From Planctomycetaceae bacterium (GTDB lineage: Bacteria; Planctomycetota; Planctomycetia; Pirellulales; UBA1268), in contig SIAG01000170.1 in assembly GCA_009691925.1 (NCBI GenBank), positions 1 to 8,458 on the forward strand: a DNA stretch of 8,458 bases, written 5' to 3'. Made by a program: the position numbers and the translations under genes. Under the pieces are notes generated by a model, which saw only the letters and a program-made list of their open reading frames with translations, made no database searches and had not been told where the DNA came from. Shown one piece after another: positions 5,932 through 8,458 of the stretch; position 1 is the first letter of the stretch; the number at the start of each line of letters is the position of its first letter.

Positions 5932-6441
5932 TCAGTTCCGCCCCGGGATCCCCGGCATCTGCTCGGGGAGGATCGTGCGGGGGGGGATCTTGATCTCCGT
6001 CACTGTGTTCTCCCCCTCGACGACGGTGAAGTTGAGCGGGCTGTGGGCCGCGTCATACCAGCCGAGGAGTTTGTCGATCTTGTTTTCCTCGTCCGATTCG
6101 TCCTCCTTCGAGACCATCCAATTGAGCACGATCTGGTAACGGCCGACACACGCCCCGTCGCCGGGGCTGACCGTACCGATCGTGAAGGTCCCATCGGGCC
6201 CGGTGATGGCTGTCGGGTTGGCGGGGATCGCTGGCGGCATCGGGGCATCGATCGGGATCAGCCCCACGAGCACCCCTTCCGCCGGCTTGCCGTCATACAA
6301 AACCCTCCCCTTCACCGGATGGGGCTTGAGGTTCCAGACCGGCCCGTCAGGCTGCGCGCAGCCGACAACGACGACCAGGGCGAGCACGGCGTAGCACAGC
6401 GACGAAAGCGTCTGATTCCCAGTGAGCGGCACGGCGGTCAC
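5932..6441 (-). CDS. Transthyretin-like/carboxypeptidase-regulatory-like lipoprotein
   Basis: The 169-residue product has a hydrophobic signal ending in the lipobox VVGC (Cys28), so it should be lipid-anchored. The mature part opens with a linker and then a small beta-sandwich pattern: HPVKGRVLYDGKPAEGVLVGLIP (41-63) and TGPDGTFTIGTV (80-91), then GRYQIVLNW (100-108), and it ends with FTVVEGENTVTEIKIP. This pattern is seen in carboxypeptidase regulatory-like or transthyretin-like domains and is common in short planctomycete lipoproteins next to DUF1559 genes. A charged stretch (SKEDESDEENKIDK, 111-124) sits in the middle. It is probably structural or adhesive; no catalytic site is visible. 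The ATG overlaps the stop of the upstream DUF1559 gene by ATGA (6438-6441), which points to translational coupling and a shared operon. Confidence 0.85.
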   Translation of the reverse strand: MTAVPLTGNQTLSSLCYAVLALVVVVGCAQPDGPVWNLKPHPVKGRVLYDGKPAEGVLVGLIPIDAPMPPAIPANPTAITGPDGTFTIGTVSPGDGACVGRYQIVLNWMVSKEDESDEENKIDKLLGWYDAAHSPLNFTVVEGENTVTEIKIPPRTILPEQMPGIPGRN

Positions 6442-7391
6442 TCCGTCGCGGGGGCAAGATCGCCGCCGGCATAGGTGATGAGCTTCACGAACACGCGGAT
6501 GTCCTGATCGGCACTAATGAACCGCACCGAGCCGTCGGCGAAGACATGGTTGGCCATGCCGGCATGGAGCGAGTAGACCTCGTTGTTGTTGGTGCAGTTG
6601 GTGTGGCAGGGGCCGTTGACCGTCAGGCCGTCGGTCGTGTAGCCGTGCGTGACGTACTCGTTGTCGGGATCGCACCACCCGCCGTCGGTCTGCCCCATGA
6701 CCAGCGTCTGCTTCTTTCCGCGCCAGGCGTTGGGGCGGCAGGCATCCTCGGAGATCAGGAGCGTGCTCGAGGTGCCGTCGGTGATCTCCGCCACCTGCCT
6801 GAGGACGTTGACATCCATGACGCCGTTGCGATTGGGGCAGGCATCGACGAGCCCCTTCGTCTCGAGGACCGTGTCGTAGCCGTTGTCGGGGGCATAGTCA
6901 CCAGGGCCGATGTTGATCGATGCGCCACTGACTGTCTTTGTCGTCAGCCCCCCTCCCTCACGGCTCACCGTCGGGCAGAGGAAGGCCGGCACGATGCTCT
7001 CACGGACTTCCTTGTTGGCGGCCGACGACCAATCACTCTTGAAGTCGTATTTGCCGAACAGGTTTGATTCCTCAAGGTACGGGAGAAGAAACACCCCCCA
7101 GCCATGACGCTGCCCCTTGACTGTGACGCCGAGCCGCTTGCAGAGCTCGAGTTGCTGGGCGCTGGTGGTCGTCGTACTGGCCGCCGCGGGCGGGAAGAAC
7201 CGCTTCGCGCTGGCAAAGTTGTGGAGCCCGAGGCCGATCTGCTTGAGGTTGTTGGTGCACTGCGACCGGCGGGCGGCCTCCCGGGCGGCTTGGACGGCGG
7301 GGAGGAGGAGCCCGACGAGCGTGCCGATGATCGCGATCACGACGAGGAGTTCGACGAGCGTGAACGCCCGCCTGGGGGAACGGTGTGGCAT
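6438..7391 (-). CDS. DUF1559 prepilin-like protein A
   Basis: This 317-residue protein has the type IV pilin/pseudopilin N-terminus: basic leader MPHRSPRR, then A9 before FTLVELLVVIAIIGTLVGLLLPAVQAAREAARR, with Glu14 as the conserved fifth residue of the mature chain. The processing position is Ala-Phe rather than the usual Gly-Phe. Downstream come SQCTNNLKQIGLGLHNF, the family element after the helix, and a large DUF1559 domain with several cysteines. The C-terminal H-X9-DG motif is present (His276, Asp286-Gly287, followed by SVRFIS). Hundreds of such proteins occur in planctomycete genomes; they are thought to be exported and assembled by a type II/IV pilus-like machinery, but their role is not settled. 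No Shine-Dalgarno is seen before the ATG at 7389-7391. It follows DUF1559 protein B after 62 bases and overlaps the lipoprotein gene. Confidence 0.93.
   Translation of the reverse strand: MPHRSPRRAFTLVELLVVIAIIGTLVGLLLPAVQAAREAARRSQCTNNLKQIGLGLHNFASAKRFFPPAAASTTTTSAQQLELCKRLGVTVKGQRHGWGVFLLPYLEESNLFGKYDFKSDWSSAANKEVRESIVPAFLCPTVSREGGGLTTKTVSGASINIGPGDYAPDNGYDTVLETKGLVDACPNRNGVMDVNVLRQVAEITDGTSSTLLISEDACRPNAWRGKKQTLVMGQTDGGWCDPDNEYVTHGYTTDGLTVNGPCHTNCTNNNEVYSLHAGMANHVFADGSVRFISADQDIRVFVKLITYAGGDLAPATE
7291..7364 (-). repeat. 74-base direct repeat, copy in DUF1559 protein A
   Basis: This segment encodes the pilin-like helix of protein A and matches 8250-8323 at 71 of 74 bases with no gaps. The neighbouring coding sequence on both sides differs clearly between the two genes. 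Confidence 0.85.
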
Positions 7392-7453
7392 GGGTGGTAT
7401 CTCGAGGTGCTATGAGGGGTTGGAAGTCGGGTCGGCAACGCAGATCACACGGG

Positions 7454-8383
7454 CTATTCAACCGAAACGGCGTTGCCATCCGCGATCAGCATCATGTTCA
7501 GCCAGGTGGTGGCATCGACGTCGAACGACACGGGACGGACGCTGCCGTCGATGAACACCATCTGCGAGCCGCCGGGATGCTGGCTGCCGAATCGCTCCGA
7601 CCAGAACGTCCCCGAAAGGGCGGTGGGATGCTTGCTGTCGGGCTGCGGCAGCGAGGAACCGAAGCGGACATGGTCCTGATCCCAGCCGGAGTTGTTCCAG
7701 GCCTCGTTGTCGCCACCGGCCGTTCCCTGCACGCTCGAGTGGAGCTGCTTCTCCCCAACAAGAACGGTCGTCGTCAGACCATCGACGAAGTCCTTGATCT
7801 GACGACCGGTCCGCGGAGCCGTGGTGATCGGCAGCGTGGTCGCCGGCGCGGCCCATTGCCGCAACAGCGGCCCCTCGTCGCCGTTGCCGGCCAGCGACCG
7901 GCCGCCGTTGGCGGCGTAGTCGCTCCGCGAGGTGAGTGTTGTGCCGCCGTAGGCCCGGGGCACCCGGCGCGAGGGGCAGAAGTAGGTCTTGATCGGCGTG
8001 GCCCCGACGATCGCGTTATTGGCAGTGGTGTCGGGAAGGTTGAAGGTATTCGATTCCTCGATGTAGGGCAGGATCCAGTACATCCACGTCCAACCCGCCC
8101 GAACCGTCGCGTTGCAGCAGCTCTGATTGGGGCCGTCAGATCCAGCGTAGGGAAAGATCTTCCGGGCATCGTGGTGGAGCTGGAAGGCCAAGCCGATCTG
8201 CCTGAGATTGTTGGAGCAGGCGGAACGGTTGGCCGCATCCCGCGCCGACTGGACGGCGGGGAGGAGGAGGCCGACGAGCGTGCCGATGATCGCGATCACG
8301 ACCAGGAGTTCAACGAGCGTGAAGCCCGCCGGGATCGGGGCAGCGCCGGCGCCTTGCCGGCCTCGTGGAAGGAAGACGTTCAT
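7454..8383 (-). CDS. DUF1559 prepilin-like protein B
   Basis: This 309-residue protein is a second member of the family. It has a longer leader of 20 residues ending in AG, then FTLVELLVVIAIIGTLVGLL from Phe21 with Glu25 at the conserved position, so prepilin peptidase cleavage after Gly20 is expected. The post-helix element SACSNNLRQIGLAFQLHHD, a DUF1559 middle region with ILPYIEESNTFN and YFCPSRR, and the C-terminal H-X9-DG motif (His269, Asp279-Gly280, then SVRPVSF) are all present. Length is normal. Beyond the N-terminal segment it differs widely from protein A, so the pair is not a recent whole-gene duplication. No Shine-Dalgarno is visible before the ATG at 8381-8383. It is the first visible gene of the DUF1559-DUF1559-lipoprotein group. 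Confidence 0.93.
   Translation of the reverse strand: MNVFLPRGRQGAGAAPIPAGFTLVELLVVIAIIGTLVGLLLPAVQSARDAANRSACSNNLRQIGLAFQLHHDARKIFPYAGSDGPNQSCCNATVRAGWTWMYWILPYIEESNTFNLPDTTANNAIVGATPIKTYFCPSRRVPRAYGGTTLTSRSDYAANGGRSLAGNGDEGPLLRQWAAPATTLPITTAPRTGRQIKDFVDGLTTTVLVGEKQLHSSVQGTAGGDNEAWNNSGWDQDHVRFGSSLPQPDSKHPTALSGTFWSERFGSQHPGGSQMVFIDGSVRPVSFDVDATTWLNMMLIADGNAVSVE
8250..8323 (-). repeat. 74-base direct repeat, copy in DUF1559 protein B
   Basis: This is the second copy of the helix-coding segment, in the same orientation and 959 bases away from the first. The three differences are single substitutions. Synonymous positions are also almost all identical, which protein-level conservation alone would not require. 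Confidence 0.85.
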
Positions 8384-8458
8384 GGTGCAAAGTCCGGAAG
8401 AGGAGGGAGCGGCGGGGTCGTCACCCGCAAGGCCTGCAACGCCACTGCACGGTAGGAC
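8384..8458. other. Upstream region of the DUF1559 group, no feature recognised
   Basis: These last 75 bases should contain the leader, and possibly the promoter, of DUF1559 protein B on the minus strand. I see no clear -10/-35 pair, ribosome binding site or gene start in them. The region is cut by the window edge. Confidence 0.3.

Noticed and set aside
8345..8361. Inverted repeat GCCGGC/GCCGGC near the start of DUF1559 protein B
   Set aside because: It is a 6-base self-complementary word occurring twice inside coding DNA, common at this GC content, with no supporting regulatory context.
7385..8455. Plus-strand open frame of 356 codons opposite DUF1559 protein B
   Set aside because: The translation is low-complexity and rich in Arg and Gly with no recognisable fold, while the opposite strand has unmistakable family motifs from end to end.

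Overview
The window looks like a piece of a high-GC planctomycete chromosome, probably from the Pirellulales/Pirellulaceae side, although the sequence cannot fix the genus. The evidence is two DUF1559 prepilin-like proteins (FTLVELLVVIAIIG N-terminus plus a C-terminal H-X9-DG motif), a short transthyretin-like lipoprotein in the same operon, a ThuA-domain protein, a Gfo/Idh/MocA oxidoreductase and a small membrane protein starting MSESNPYRAP. All of these are typical of Planctomycetes. No rRNA, tRNA, CRISPR array or intact transposase gene was seen.

Layout from left to right. Bases 1-657 (minus) hold the N-terminal part of a secreted ThuA-domain protein that runs off the left edge. Just upstream of it, at 701-1219 (minus), is a four-helix membrane protein of unknown function; both have strong Shine-Dalgarno sequences and probably form one transcript. 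Divergent from them is a DUF2784 membrane protein (1308-1715, plus). Its stop codon is followed within 5 bases by a compact gene-free element, about 1721-1867. This has imperfect terminal inverted repeats (14/18 matching) and four back-to-back hairpins, so it is a MITE-like or REP-like candidate and the least ordinary DNA here. Next on the plus strand are a SHOCT-plus-DUF4870 membrane protein (2009-2488) and a two-helix planctomycete membrane protein (2579-2941). A GC-rich hairpin at 2909-2936 lies over the end of the latter and faces convergent transcription.

From 2966 to 8383 every gene is on the minus strand. In transcription order they are DUF1559 protein B (8383-7454), DUF1559 protein A (7391-6438), a lipoprotein whose start overlaps the stop of A by ATGA (6441-5932), a Tat-exported PhoD-type phosphatase (5823-4255), and a cytoplasmic Gfo/Idh/MocA oxidoreductase (about 4114-2966). 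The first three look like one operon making pseudopilin-like surface proteins and a partner lipoprotein. The PhoD enzyme would release phosphate from phosphodiesters or monoesters outside the cytoplasm. The oxidoreductase belongs to a sugar or polyol dehydrogenase family but lacks the usual Glu-Lys of the EKP motif. No functional link between the last two genes and the DUF1559 cluster is visible beyond shared orientation.

I do not see a clear new multi-gene system. The observations most worth following are the hairpin-packed element at 1721-1867, the altered EKP motif, and the near-identical 74-base segments in the two DUF1559 genes.
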